Made by a program: the position numbers and the translations under genes
The notes under the pieces: generated by a model
What the model saw: only the letters and a program-made list of their open reading frames with translations
What the model was told of the DNA's origin: nothing
The model's database searches: none
Assembly (NCBI RefSeq): GCF_036697405.1
Contig: NZ_JBAHWA010000008.1
Location: 1 to 64,000, forward strand
DNA length: 64,000 bases
Direction of reading: 5' to 3'
Origin: Lysobacter sp036697405
Lineage (GTDB): Bacteria; Pseudomonadota; Gammaproteobacteria; Xanthomonadales; Xanthomonadaceae
Shown: one piece after another, positions 16,241-26,094 of the stretch
Layout: the number at the start of each line of letters is the position of its first letter
Numbering within the stretch: the first letter of the stretch is position 1

Positions 16241-18130
16241 TCAGAGGCCGCAGAAGCAATACGCCAGCGACTTGACCGGCACGCCGCGGGTGGGCTGCAC
16301 CGAGCTTTGCAGGAAGCGCAGGTCGGCGGCGGCCTGCGGCATGGCCTTGCCGATCAGGCCGCGGGCCAGGTCGGAATCGCTGCGCAGCCAGGCCGCGCCG
16401 ATCCGGCTTTCGGCGAAGCCGGCGAAGAAGCGTTCGAACGGGGTCGCGCTCTTCTCGATGTAGCGCAGCTGGTAGCCGCCCTTTTCGAGCTTGGCGCGCT
16501 TGGCCACGTCCTCGATCGCGACCTGCAAGCCGCCGAAGTCGTCGACCAGGCCGCGCTCCTTGGCCTGCGCGCCGCTCCAGACGCGGCCGCGGGCGATGCC
16601 GTCGATCTCCTGCACCGGACGCTTGCGCGCGGTGGCGACCTTGCCGGTGAAGTCGCGGTAACCCTTGTCGATCACCGACTGGATCACCTGGCCGACTTCC
16701 GGCGCCAGCGGGCGGGTGATGTCGAACGCGCCGGCGAAACGGGTGGTGCCGACGCCGTCGGCGTGCACGCCGATCTTCTCCAGCGTGCGCGGGATGGTCG
16801 GGATCATGCCGAAGATGCCGATCGAACCGGTGATGGTCGAGGGGTCGGCATAGATCTTGTCGGCGTTCATCGAGATCCAGTAGCCGCCGGAAGCGGCCAG
16901 GTCGCCCATCGAGACCACGACCGGCTTGCCGGCGGCCTTGAGCGCGACGATCTCGCGGCGGATCTGCTCGGAGGCGAACACCTCGCCGCCGGGCGAGTCC
17001 ACGCGCAGCACCAGCGCCTTGACGTTTTCGTCGTCGCGCGCCTCGCGCAGCAGCGCCGCGGTCGACACGCCGCCGACCGTGCCCGGCGGCTGTTCGCCGC
17101 CGCTGATCTCGCCCTCGGCGACCACCACCGCCACCTGCGGGCCGGTCACGGCCGCGGCCGACAGCGCGGCGTTGTTGAGATGGGCCAGGTAGCCGTCCAG
17201 CGAGATCTGCTGGAAGCCGCCTTCGGCGTCCTCGTCGGCCACGCCGCGCTCGGTCAGCAGGTCGTCGACCTGCTCGCGCGTCTTCAGGCCGTCGACCAGC
17301 TTCTGCTGCACGGCGTACTTGGCCAGGTCGCCCTGCGCGGCCTCGATCTGGGCCGGCATCTGATCGATGTCGGCGGCGATCTTGGCGGCGTCGAGCTTGC
17401 GCGCCTTGGCGATGTCGGCCAGGTAGCGCTGCCACACGTCGTTCATCCAGTACAGGTCGGCTTCCTTGGCTTCCGGCGAGGCCGCATCGAGCACATAGGG
17501 CTCGGCCGCGGACTTGTACTCGCCGACCTTGAACAGATGCACGTCGACGCCGAGCTTTTCCTGCAGGCCCTGACGGTAATACAGGCGGTAGCGGCCCAGG
17601 CCCTCGAGCATCAGGCCGCCCATCGGATCCAGGTAGACCTCGTTGGCCTGCGCGGCCAGCAGGTACTGCTTCTGGTCCATGGCTTCGCTGAAGGCGATCA
17701 CCTGCTTGCCGGACGCGCGCACGCGCGCGATCGCGGCGGCGACGTCGCGCATCGAAGCCATGCCGCTGCCCTGGAGCTGGTCCAGGCGCAGCACCACGCG
17801 GTTGATGCGCTTGTCGTCCTTGGCCGCGTCCAGCGCGCGCAACAGGTCGCGCAGCTGCACTTCGCCGCCCTTTTCGCCCAGCACCTTGCTCAGCGCGCGC
17901 GAGGCCGGGTCGCTGCTGTATTGCTCGACCAGGGTGGCTTCCGGCGCGATCACCAGGGTGGTGCCTTCCAGCAGCGGTTTGATCCGCCCGGCCGAGCCCA
18001 TGGCGATCAGGAACAGGAACAACAAGGTGAAGAACACCAGGTTGAAGATCAGCCGGCGGGTGAAATTCATCGCATCCCAGAGGCCGACGAAGAACCGGGC
18101 CACCGGGCCGCGACGCGAGGTATCGTTCAT
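16241..18130 (-). CDS. sppA: Signal peptide peptidase SppA, 67K type
   Basis: 629 residues, the long tandem-domain form. It degrades cleaved signal peptides in the inner membrane. One N-terminal transmembrane helix (FNLVFFTLLFLFLIAMGS, about 28-46) precedes two ClpP-fold domains. The catalytic dyad is visible: Lys206 in GEYKSAAEPY and Ser414 in LAASGGYW. The ATG at 18130 has GGAG eight bases upstream; the open frame begins three codons earlier at a GTG. Confidence 0.95.
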   Translation of the reverse strand: MNDTSRRGPVARFFVGLWDAMNFTRRLIFNLVFFTLLFLFLIAMGSAGRIKPLLEGTTLVIAPEATLVEQYSSDPASRALSKVLGEKGGEVQLRDLLRALDAAKDDKRINRVVLRLDQLQGSGMASMRDVAAAIARVRASGKQVIAFSEAMDQKQYLLAAQANEVYLDPMGGLMLEGLGRYRLYYRQGLQEKLGVDVHLFKVGEYKSAAEPYVLDAASPEAKEADLYWMNDVWQRYLADIAKARKLDAAKIAADIDQMPAQIEAAQGDLAKYAVQQKLVDGLKTREQVDDLLTERGVADEDAEGGFQQISLDGYLAHLNNAALSAAAVTGPQVAVVVAEGEISGGEQPPGTVGGVSTAALLREARDDENVKALVLRVDSPGGEVFASEQIRREIVALKAAGKPVVVSMGDLAASGGYWISMNADKIYADPSTITGSIGIFGMIPTIPRTLEKIGVHADGVGTTRFAGAFDITRPLAPEVGQVIQSVIDKGYRDFTGKVATARKRPVQEIDGIARGRVWSGAQAKERGLVDDFGGLQVAIEDVAKRAKLEKGGYQLRYIEKSATPFERFFAGFAESRIGAAWLRSDSDLARGLIGKAMPQAAADLRFLQSSVQPTRGVPVKSLAYCFCGL

Positions 18131-18235
18131 TGCGCACACTCCATTAGACGCTCGCAGCGTACCGCGACCGGGGGTTTTTCTTCATCCGCCATTCGTAACG
18201 CGGATTTTTCGCATACGGCCAAGAGCGGGCCCGGT

Positions 18236-19648
18236 TCAGGCCTCGGCCTGCAGCGCCGGGCCCTGCGGGGCCTGCCGGGCCGCCCGCTCGGCGATCCGGT
18301 GCGGGTGGCTGGAGCGCACGAAACGGCTGCACAGCAGCACCGAGGCCACGGTCAGGCCGGCGATCAGGCCGATCCACATGCCCTTCGGGCCCCAGCCCAG
18401 CCCCAGCCCCAGGCCCGCGCCCAGGGGCATGCCGACGCCCCAATAGGCCAGCGCGGCCAGCAGCATCGGCACCTTGGTGTCCTTGAGCCCACGCAGGGCG
18501 CCGGCCGACAGCACCTGGATCCCGTCCGGGAACTGGAACGCGGCCGCGTACAGCAGCAGCGAGGCGGCCAGGGTCGCGACCGCGGCGTCGGCGGTGTAGA
18601 AGCCGACCAGGAAGTCGCTGGCGCTGAACAAGACGATGCCCGACACCAGCTGGGTGCACAGCACGATCGCGTAGCCGGCCCAGGCCGCGCGGCGCACGCC
18701 GTGCAGGTCGTTGCGGCCCAGACTATGGCCGACCCGCACCGTGGTCGCCTCGGCCAGGCCCATCGGGATCATGAAGCACAGCGCCGACAGGTTGATCGCG
18801 ATCTGATGCGCGGCCGCCGGCACTTCGCCCAGGCGCCCGATCAGCAGCGCGGTGACGATGAACAAACTGCCCTCCATCAGCACCGTCACGCCGATCGGCA
18901 GGCCGGTGGCGAGTAGGCCGCGGACGGTCGGCCAGTGCGGCGCGTCGAAACGCTGGAACAGCTTGAGGTCGGCGAAGCGCTTGGCCTTCCACAGCACCAC
19001 CGCGAACGCGATCGCCTCCACCCACAGCATGATCGCCGAGGCGATGCCGAGGCCGCCCGCGCCCATCTCGGGGAAACCGAGCTTGCCGAAGGTCAGCACG
19101 TAGCCGATCGGCAGCAGCACCAGCAGGCCGCCGGCGCTGATCAGCATGGTCGGCAGGGTCCAGTGCAGGCCCTCGGCGAGGTAGCGCATGCAGAAGAACA
19201 GGGTCAACGCGAACACGCCCCAGCGGATGCCGTGCAGGAACTCGCGCGCGCCCGGAATGATCTCCGCCGCCATGCCCATCGGCGCCAGCGCGTGCGGGAT
19301 GAAGGTCAGGAAGGCGAACAGCAGCACGCCCAGGCCCAGCGCCAGCCACAGCGCCTGGCGGAACAGCGCGCCGATCTCGCCGCGGCGGCCGGCGCCGTCG
19401 AGCTGCGATACCGACGGCGGCACCGACAACAGGGTGCCGATCGGCACCATCATCGGCAGCCACCACAGCGCGGTGCCGATGGTGACCGAGGCCAGCGTGG
19501 TGGTGCTGTGGTGTCCGGCCAGCACGTTGTCGATGAAGCCGATCAGGCCGGTGGACACGTGGCCGGCGACCAGCGGAGCGGCGAGCAGGACGGTGGTGCG
19601 GATCTCGCCCGGCAATCCGGGACGCGCGGAAGAGGAATGAGACGACAT
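18236..19648 (-). CDS. MATE family multidrug efflux transporter
   Basis: 470 residues with about twelve hydrophobic segments. The start LLAAPLVAGHVSTGLIGFID NVLAG region and internal TVRVGHSLG repeat are typical of NorM/YdhE-type MATE proteins. These export cationic drugs or dyes by Na+ or H+ antiport. It lies about 105 bases upstream of sppA on the same strand, without obvious coupling. Confidence 0.9.
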   Translation of the reverse strand: MSSHSSSARPGLPGEIRTTVLLAAPLVAGHVSTGLIGFIDNVLAGHHSTTTLASVTIGTALWWLPMMVPIGTLLSVPPSVSQLDGAGRRGEIGALFRQALWLALGLGVLLFAFLTFIPHALAPMGMAAEIIPGAREFLHGIRWGVFALTLFFCMRYLAEGLHWTLPTMLISAGGLLVLLPIGYVLTFGKLGFPEMGAGGLGIASAIMLWVEAIAFAVVLWKAKRFADLKLFQRFDAPHWPTVRGLLATGLPIGVTVLMEGSLFIVTALLIGRLGEVPAAAHQIAINLSALCFMIPMGLAEATTVRVGHSLGRNDLHGVRRAAWAGYAIVLCTQLVSGIVLFSASDFLVGFYTADAAVATLAASLLLYAAAFQFPDGIQVLSAGALRGLKDTKVPMLLAALAYWGVGMPLGAGLGLGLGWGPKGMWIGLIAGLTVASVLLCSRFVRSSHPHRIAERAARQAPQGPALQAEA

Positions 19649-19772
19649 GACGCGGAACCAGAACCACGACTTCGGCCGCGCAACCGCAAAGGGCGCTGGC
19701 GCCGGGCCATGGCAGCCCGCTATCTTACGCGCTCGCCCATGAACGGCCTGGGAGCCGCAAGCGATCGGACCT

Positions 19773-21266
19773 ATGAGCGAAGCCCTCGACCAAGCCGCGC
19801 CGACCCACTGCGAGAACTGCGGTGCGCCGCTGCAGGGCCACTACTGCCACGACTGCGGGCAGTCGGTCGTCAACCCGTTGCGCCATGCCGGGCACGCGCT
19901 GGAAGAAGTGTTCGAGTCGTTCTGGCACCTGGACGGCCGCATCTTCCGCACCGTGCGCGGCCTGCTGTCGCCGGGCCGGGTCGCGGTGGACTACCTGCGC
20001 GGCCATCGCGTGCGCTACGTGCCGCCGCTGCGGCTGTTCGTGATCCTGAGCGTGCTGACCTTCTTCATCGCCCAGTTCACCGTCCACTTCGGCGATGGCC
20101 AGGACGAGGGCCGCGATCTCGGCAACGGCGGCGAACTGACCGTGGACGGCAAGAAGGTGCGGCTGGGCGCAACCGGCGAACGGATCGGCAAGGCGCGCAG
20201 CGTGTCCGAGGTCGAGCGCGAACGCGCGCAGGCCCTGAAGGGGCTGGAGCAGGCGCGCGCTGCGATCCCGGTCGGTCTGCCCGGCGGCGCGCGCGAGGGC
20301 ATCGCCGCCGGCATCAAGGAAGTCAACGCGGTCGCCGACAAGCGCGTGGCCGAGCTGCGCGAGAAGGCGCGCCCCGACGCCGCCGCCGAAGCCGCCGGCA
20401 TCGTCGCGCCGGCCAACGAGGACGCCGCGATCCCGGCCACCATCGAGAACGCGACCTCGCTGGCCGAACTGGAAAGCCTGCGCGACGCCAGGCTCAAGCC
20501 GCTGCAGGCCGAGCGCGCCGCGATTCCGGCCAAGGACGCGACCGCGCTGGCGCGCAACGCCAAGGCGATCCGCGACATCAACCGGCGCGCCGGTTGCCGC
20601 GCCGCGCAGCTGCAGATCGACCACGCCATCGGCACCGAGGGCGCGCTCAAACGCAAAGCCGCGGCCGACGCGGAAACCTACGGCGACGGCGAATGCGACG
20701 AAGGCCTGACCTTCTTCGGCAACGCCCCCTGGGACGCGGAAACCAATCCGGTGGTGATGGCCGGCGCGCCCGAGTTCGTCAACCGCTGGATCAACAAGCA
20801 GATCGGCCGCGGTTACACCAACTTCAAGCGCGCCACCCAGGACCCCTCGCTGTACGAACACGCCGCGCTGAGCGCGGTGCCATCGGCGCTGTTCCTGCTG
20901 GTGCCGATGTTCGCGCTGCTGCTGAAGCTGACCTACCTGGGCTCGGGCCGCGGCTATCTGGAGCATCTGGTGGTGGCCCTGTACAGCCACGCCTACCTGT
21001 GCCTGAGCCTGCTGGCGATGTTCCTGATGTTCGGCCTGGACAACGCGATCTCGCCGCATTGGTCCGGTTTCGGTTGGATCGCCGGCATCGTCGAGGCCGC
21101 GCTGTGGGTGTGGATGCCGATCTATCTGCTGATCATGCAAAAACGCGTGTACGGCAACAGCTGGCTGGTGACCCTGCTGCGCTACACGCTGGTCGGCGGC
21201 AGCTACTTCTTCCTGCTGCTGTTCGCGGTCGGCTTCCTGATGGTCGCCAGCCTGGTGCGGATGTGA
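19773..21266 (+). CDS. DUF3667 zinc-ribbon membrane protein
   Basis: 497 residues. The N-terminal zinc ribbon has two pairs, HCENCG and YCHDCG, followed by the DUF3667 core (GRIFRTVRGLLSPGRVAVDY) and a membrane helix. A long Ala/Glu/Lys-rich central region (about residues 115-300) is probably coiled coil. At least three C-terminal membrane helices follow. Function unknown; the family is common in Xanthomonadaceae. The stop overlaps the next gene's GTG as GTGA. Confidence 0.85.
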   Translation: MSEALDQAAPTHCENCGAPLQGHYCHDCGQSVVNPLRHAGHALEEVFESFWHLDGRIFRTVRGLLSPGRVAVDYLRGHRVRYVPPLRLFVILSVLTFFIAQFTVHFGDGQDEGRDLGNGGELTVDGKKVRLGATGERIGKARSVSEVERERAQALKGLEQARAAIPVGLPGGAREGIAAGIKEVNAVADKRVAELREKARPDAAAEAAGIVAPANEDAAIPATIENATSLAELESLRDARLKPLQAERAAIPAKDATALARNAKAIRDINRRAGCRAAQLQIDHAIGTEGALKRKAAADAETYGDGECDEGLTFFGNAPWDAETNPVVMAGAPEFVNRWINKQIGRGYTNFKRATQDPSLYEHAALSAVPSALFLLVPMFALLLKLTYLGSGRGYLEHLVVALYSHAYLCLSLLAMFLMFGLDNAISPHWSGFGWIAGIVEAALWVWMPIYLLIMQKRVYGNSWLVTLLRYTLVGGSYFFLLLFAVGFLMVASLVRM

Positions 21267-21574
21267 GCGCGGGCGTGGTCTACGAGGTCAACCTCGACCT
21301 CGACGCGGCCATCGCCGAGGATTACCGCGCCTGGCTGGGTCCGCACACGCGCGAGATCCTGGCCCTGCCCGGCTTTCTCGATGCGCGCATCCACACCCAG
21401 CTGGATCCGCCGGCCGAGTCCGGGCGGGTGCGCCTGAGCGTGCGCTATCGGCTCGACCGCCTGGAATCGCTGGACGCCTACCTGCGCGATCACGCGCAGC
21501 GCTTGCGCGCCGATGCGGTGGCGCGTTTCGGCGATCGTTTCAGCGCGACGCGGCGGGTGTTGCGCGAGGATTGA
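21263..21574 (+). CDS. DUF4286 family protein
   Basis: 103 residues from a GTG that overlaps the DUF3667 stop by 4 bases. VVYEVNLDLDAAIAEDYRAW and the ferredoxin-like pattern ending VARFGDRFSATRRVL match the DUF4286 family of small alpha/beta proteins. Cytoplasmic, function unknown. Coupling to a membrane zinc-ribbon protein is notable. Confidence 0.8.
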   Translation: MSAGVVYEVNLDLDAAIAEDYRAWLGPHTREILALPGFLDARIHTQLDPPAESGRVRLSVRYRLDRLESLDAYLRDHAQRLRADAVARFGDRFSATRRVLRED

Positions 21575-21723
21575 GGGCGCGGGTGCGGCCGCGTCTCTCC
21601 GATGCCGCTACGCCGGGCTCGGGAATCGTGTTGGCCGAGGGGCCTCGAATCCGATGCGGCAGCGCGAGCCCGACCCCGCGCCTGCCCTCGCCCCCTGTTC
21701 CGCAAGCGGGGCTAGCACGCTGA

Positions 21724-22383
21724 TCACTGGCCCAGCTTGTGCCAGAACCAGCCATCGCGTTCGTCCCAGCGCGTCGCCAGCAGCTCGCGGCGCAGGCCGT
21801 CGCGCGCCTGCGGCGGCGTGCGCTGCACCAGCACCGCCAGGTCCCGGCGCTGCTGCGGGCTGAGCTCGCGCAATACCCGCAGCATCGGCTCATGCTGCTG
21901 CGGCGGCATCTGCGCCAGCAAGGGCTGCAGGGCCGCGTAATCGAGGCCCAAGCCGGGCCCCAGCAACCAGCCGCGCTGCAGGCTGCCGTCCAGCGCGTCG
22001 TAGCGCGCGCGCAGGGCCTGCTGCTGCTCGGGCGGCAGGCTGGCATAGCGCGCGGCCGCGGCCTGGACCAGGCCGCGCTCGCTCGCCGGCAGGGCTTGCC
22101 AGGCGGCGTAGCGTTCGCGTCGGCTCGCGCGCTCGCTCAGGGGCAGGGCGTTCCAGCGCGCGGCGCGGGCGGCGAAGGCCGCACGCTGCTCGGCGCTCCA
22201 GGCCGCCCACTGCACGGCGTTGGCCTGCAGGCGCGCGCGCGCGTCCGCGGGCAGGCGCTGGGCGAGGCGTTCGTATTCCGGCGGCAGGCCCTGGGCCGCG
22301 ACCGCGCCCAGCAGCAGGCTCAGCGCCAGCAAAGCCGCGCCGCGCACCGCGGCACGAGGGCGCGCCGGCTCAGCCCGGCACAT
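21724..22383 (-). CDS. DUF3106 domain protein
   Basis: 219 residues. Signal sequence (LLALSLLLGAVAAQG), then a helical Arg/Gln/Trp-rich body with repeated LP..ER and W..L elements (e.g. ARRWNALPLSER type, YAAWQALPASERGLV). This is the DUF3106 pattern. Periplasmic, probably a partner of the sigma-like membrane protein upstream, with which it overlaps by 14 bases. Confidence 0.82.
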   Translation of the reverse strand: MCRAEPARPRAAVRGAALLALSLLLGAVAAQGLPPEYERLAQRLPADARARLQANAVQWAAWSAEQRAAFAARAARWNALPLSERASRRERYAAWQALPASERGLVQAAAARYASLPPEQQQALRARYDALDGSLQRGWLLGPGLGLDYAALQPLLAQMPPQQHEPMLRVLRELSPQQRRDLAVLVQRTPPQARDGLRRELLATRWDERDGWFWHKLGQ

Positions 22384-23398
22384 CGGCGCCCTCGGTTTCC
22401 GATTCGCTCGAGGTTTCGGTGCCCGGCGCGGCGCTGGCGCCGGCCTCGGGCGGTGCCGGCTCCGTGTTCTCGCCGGGCAGGCCTTCGGGGCCGGCGCGGT
22501 CGCGCGCGGCCAACCAGCTGTGGAAACCCAGCTCGCGCGCCGCGGCGTCGCCCTCGGGATCGGCGAGCAGGGCGAAGTCGCGGTCGCCGATCACGCCGGC
22601 CTCGTGGCCATAACGCGCGGCCGGGGCCTCGGCCGCGGGCAAGGCCTCGACCCGGATGGGCGGGCCGCCCAGCCATTCGGCGACGCCGCGCAACGGCCAC
22701 CACCAGGTCGCCGCGAACGCGAGCGCGCACAGCAATAGCAAGCTCCACAGCAGCGCCAGCAGCCAGCGCGGTCGCCGCGCGGCGACCGCGGGCGCGTCGT
22801 GGCGTGGAACGGCGGCGGCGGCCGGCGTGCCGCGCAGCGCGGCCTCGCGCGCGCCGGACAACCGCGCCAGGCGTTCCGGCGGCAGGGTCTTGATGCGGCG
22901 GTGGATCTGCTCGCGCAATTGCTGCCAGGCCACCGGGTCGGCGCGGCCGTCGGCGTGGTGCGGCAGGGCGCGCTGCAGGGCCAGGCGATAGGTCGGCTGG
23001 GTCACCCCCAGGGCCGCGGCCGCGTCGGGTTCGGACAGCCCCGCGGCCAGGCGCAGCAGCAGGGCCGCGCGCGGGCCGTGGCCGAGTTCGCCGAGGCGGT
23101 CGGTGGCGTCCAGCGGGATCGCGACCCGGGTGCGCTGGTGCAGGCCGGGCTGGGCCAGCAGTTGCGCCCAGAAGCGACGCGGCCAGTCGGCCATGGGCGC
23201 GGCCTCGATGCCGTCGCGGAACGCGCGCATCGCCTCCGCCAGCGCGGCATCGCCGGCGCTGGCATCGCCGGCCTGCAGCTCGGCCAGGACCGCGCCGCGG
23301 CGCTCGACGCCACGCAGGAACGCCGACAGGGCCGCCGGCGCATCGTGGGTGTGCCCGGCCGGGCCGGAGGGTGTGGAGCCCGTTGTAACGGGGCTCAT
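22370..23398 (-). CDS. Sigma-region-4-like membrane protein
   Basis: 342 residues. The N-terminal half looks like sigma-factor output: a helix-turn-helix at about 120-150 (GLSEPDAAAALGVTQPTYRL). A basic stretch follows, then one transmembrane helix (WLLALLWSLLLLCALAFAAT, about 214-234) and an acidic, Pro/Ser-rich periplasmic tail. A region 2 (promoter -10 binding) is not obvious, so it may be a membrane-bound regulator and not an active sigma factor. Overlaps the DUF3106 gene by 14 bases. Confidence 0.65.
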   Translation of the reverse strand: MSPVTTGSTPSGPAGHTHDAPAALSAFLRGVERRGAVLAELQAGDASAGDAALAEAMRAFRDGIEAAPMADWPRRFWAQLLAQPGLHQRTRVAIPLDATDRLGELGHGPRAALLLRLAAGLSEPDAAAALGVTQPTYRLALQRALPHHADGRADPVAWQQLREQIHRRIKTLPPERLARLSGAREAALRGTPAAAAVPRHDAPAVAARRPRWLLALLWSLLLLCALAFAATWWWPLRGVAEWLGGPPIRVEALPAAEAPAARYGHEAGVIGDRDFALLADPEGDAAARELGFHSWLAARDRAGPEGLPGENTEPAPPEAGASAAPGTETSSESETEGADVPG

Positions 23399-23838
23399 CG
23401 GAGACGCATCAGCATGGCCGCATCATAGCGAGGCCCCGGTCGCATAAAACCGCTTGACACCGCGCCAATACCTGCTCCGCGAAGCAGGACGCGGCTTGCA
23501 GGAAAAAACGGTTGTGCACAGCAGTAACGGAACCGTCATCAGGCTGAGGAGGAACCCCCAGAAGGCCTGCATTACAAGGATGTTTCACGATCAACTTATT
23601 GATTCCAAAAGAGATATACGCGTTGGCGATTTTTTCACCAACCTGGCTGCAGAGCTTATTCCAGCGTCATCGCGCAGCCCTGCCGACACGGCATGCACAG
23701 ATTTATCCACAGCTCGTGTGGATAAGGGTGAATCTTCTTTAAGCACCGTCACTTGCGTGCGCTTTGTCACGGCGGGGGCAGCAATGGTTCGCAACTACGT
23801 AGCAGTCGGCGCACGACCGCGCTCGTTAGACTGAGCGC
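23399..23838. other. 440-base non-coding region upstream of priA
   Basis: AT-richer than its surroundings. A 126-residue open frame (23454-23834) has no family features and I treat it as chance. It holds two DnaA boxes and a near match (TTGTGCACA, 23512-23520). TTGACA occurs at about 23453 but no clear -10 is placed. Confidence 0.6.
23703..23725. promoter_or_regulatory. Facing pair of consensus DnaA boxes upstream of priA
   Basis: TTATCCACA (23703-23711) and its exact inverse TGTGGATAA (23717-23725) are separated by 5 bases, 113 bases upstream of the priA ATG. Both match the consensus TTWTNCACA perfectly. Binding of DnaA here would tie priA expression to replication initiation, or titrate DnaA. 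Confidence 0.75.
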
Positions 23839-26073
23839 ATGTCCGACGGCTCCGCTCAGTCACTTACGCACGTCTGGCGCGTGGCCCTGCCCGTGCCCCT
23901 GCCGCGCCTGTTCGATTACCGGCCGGCCGACGGCGCCGCCGCCGTGCCCGCCGACGTGGGCACGCGGGTGCGGGTGCCCTTCGGCAGCCGCGAACTGGTC
24001 GGCGTGATCGCCGACACCGGCGCCGCCGACGCCACCGCGCCCGAGCCCAAGCCGGCGCTGAGCCGGCTCGATCCGCAGCCGCTGTTCCACGGCGAGCTGC
24101 TGGAGTCGCTGCGCTGGCTGGCGCGCTACACCCATGCCCCGCTCGGCGAGGTCTTCGCCACCGCCCTGCCGGCGCCGCTGCGCCACGGCGAGGCCCTGGC
24201 CGACACCCACGCCTGGGCCTGGCAGCTGACCGAAGCCGGCTCGACCGCGCGGCCGGGGCTGCGCGCGGGCCGGCCGCGCCGGCTCGCCGACCGGCTCCAG
24301 GCCGGCCCCTGCGACGAGGACGCGCTGGACCTGGCCGAGGCCGACGGCCACGACCCCGACTGGCGCGCCGCCGCGCGCGCGCTGGCCAAGCGCGGCCTGG
24401 CCGAGCGCGTCGCGATACCGGCCAACACCCTCGCCGCCGCGCCGCAGCCCGGCCCCGCGCTCAACCCGGAACAACAGGCCGCGGTCGACGCCATCCTGGC
24501 CGTGCGCGACGCCTTCGCGCCGCTGCTGCTGGACGGTGTCACCGGCAGCGGCAAGACCGAGGTCTACCTGCGCGCGATCGCCGACTGCCTGGCGCGCGGC
24601 CGCCAGGCGCTGGTGCTGGTGCCGGAGATCGGCCTGACCCCGCAGACCCTGGCGCGCTTCCGCGCGCGCCTGGGCGTGCCGGTGCATGCGCTGCACTCGG
24701 GCCTGGGCGACGGCGAACGCGCGCGCACCTGGGCCGCCTGCCTGCGTGGCGAGGCGCGGGTGATCGTGGGCACGCGCTCGGCGATCTTCCTGCCCCTGCC
24801 CGAGGCCGGCCTGATCGTGGTCGACGAAGAGCACGACGGCAGCTTCAAGCAGCTCGACGGCATCCGCTACCACGCCCGCGACTTCGCCCTGGTGCGCGCC
24901 AAGGCGCTGAACGTGCCGGTGCTGCTGGGCAGCGCGACGCCGTCGCTGGAATCGCTGCGCAACGCCCAGGCCGGCCGCTACGCGCACCTGCGCCTGCTGC
25001 AACGCGCCGGCGACGCCAAGCCGCCGCGCGTGCGCGTGGTCGACGTGCGCAAGCGTCCGCTCGAGGCCGGTCTGTCGCCGGAACTGATCGACACCATCGC
25101 GCGCGCCCTCGACGCCGACGGCCAGGTGCTGGTGTTCAAGAACCGCCGCGGCTACGCGCCGGTGCTGATCTGCCACGACTGCGGCTGGAGCGCGCACTGC
25201 CATCGCTGCAGCACGCCGACCTCGCCCACGCCGATGACCGTGCACGCCGGCGGCCGCCGCCTGCAATGCCATCACTGCGGCGCGCGCCGGCCCGCGCCCA
25301 ACGCCTGCCCGGACTGCGGCGGGCTGGCGCTGCAATCGCAAGGCGCGGGCACCGAACGCATCGAGGAAGCCCTGGCCGCGCGCTTCCCCGAGGTGCCGGT
25401 GCTGCGCATCGATCGCGGCACCACCCAGCGCCGCGACGCGCTGGAACGGCACCTGGCCGAGTTCGGCACGGCGCGCGGCATCCTGGTCGGCACCCAGATG
25501 CTGGCCAAGGGCCACGACCTGCCGCACCTGACCCTGGTGGCGGTGGTCGGCATCGACGAAGGTCTGTTCAGCGCCGACTTCCGCGCGCCGGAAAAACTCG
25601 CGCAGTTGCTGATCCAGGTCGCCGGCCGCGCCGGCCGCGCCCACAAGCCCGGCGAGGTGCTGCTGCAAACCCACCATCCCGAGCATCCGCTGCTGAGCAC
25701 CCTGCTCGCCGGCGGCTACGGCGCCTTCGCCGAAGTCGAACTGGCGCAGCGCGAGCTGGCCGGCTTCCCGCCCTACGCGCACATGGCCCTGCTGCGCGCC
25801 GAGGCCAAGGAGGCCGAGACCGCCAACGCCTTCCTGCAGGCCGCGCGCATGGCGTTGCGCGAGGTCGGCGACGACAGCCTGGAGCTCAACGGCCCGGTGC
25901 CGGCGCCGATGCCGCGGCGCGCCGGCTACCAGCGCGCGCAGCTGATCCTGTCGGCGCCGGAGCGGCGCACGCTGCACGCAGCGCTCGATCGCGCGCTGCC
26001 GTCGATCCACGCCCTGCCCGAGGCGCGCAAGGTGCGCTGGTCGCTGGACGTGGATCCGGCGGATCTGTATTGA
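23839..26073 (+). CDS. priA: Primosomal protein N', replication restart helicase PriA
   Basis: 744 residues. The 3'-end-binding domain is N-terminal, then the helicase core with Walker A GVTGSGKTEVY, DEEH box VVDEEHDGSF, and zinc-binding cysteines (CHDCGWSAHCHRC ... CHHCG ... CPDCGG). Late motifs include QVAGRAGRAHKPGE. PriA rebuilds replisomes at stalled forks. Full length, no defects seen. Confidence 0.97.
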   Translation: MSDGSAQSLTHVWRVALPVPLPRLFDYRPADGAAAVPADVGTRVRVPFGSRELVGVIADTGAADATAPEPKPALSRLDPQPLFHGELLESLRWLARYTHAPLGEVFATALPAPLRHGEALADTHAWAWQLTEAGSTARPGLRAGRPRRLADRLQAGPCDEDALDLAEADGHDPDWRAAARALAKRGLAERVAIPANTLAAAPQPGPALNPEQQAAVDAILAVRDAFAPLLLDGVTGSGKTEVYLRAIADCLARGRQALVLVPEIGLTPQTLARFRARLGVPVHALHSGLGDGERARTWAACLRGEARVIVGTRSAIFLPLPEAGLIVVDEEHDGSFKQLDGIRYHARDFALVRAKALNVPVLLGSATPSLESLRNAQAGRYAHLRLLQRAGDAKPPRVRVVDVRKRPLEAGLSPELIDTIARALDADGQVLVFKNRRGYAPVLICHDCGWSAHCHRCSTPTSPTPMTVHAGGRRLQCHHCGARRPAPNACPDCGGLALQSQGAGTERIEEALAARFPEVPVLRIDRGTTQRRDALERHLAEFGTARGILVGTQMLAKGHDLPHLTLVAVVGIDEGLFSADFRAPEKLAQLLIQVAGRAGRAHKPGEVLLQTHHPEHPLLSTLLAGGYGAFAEVELAQRELAGFPPYAHMALLRAEAKEAETANAFLQAARMALREVGDDSLELNGPVPAPMPRRAGYQRAQLILSAPERRTLHAALDRALPSIHALPEARKVRWSLDVDPADLY

Positions 26074-26094
26074 CGCGCGGGCCGCGACCTCGCT

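Noticed and set aside
23454..23834. 126-residue open frame upstream of priA
   Set aside because: No family features, unusual composition, and it spans the DnaA boxes; most likely chance.
23399..23838. Chromosomal origin of replication
   Set aside because: DnaA boxes are present, but dnaA/dnaN/gyrB or rpmH neighbours are absent and only two perfect boxes are seen.
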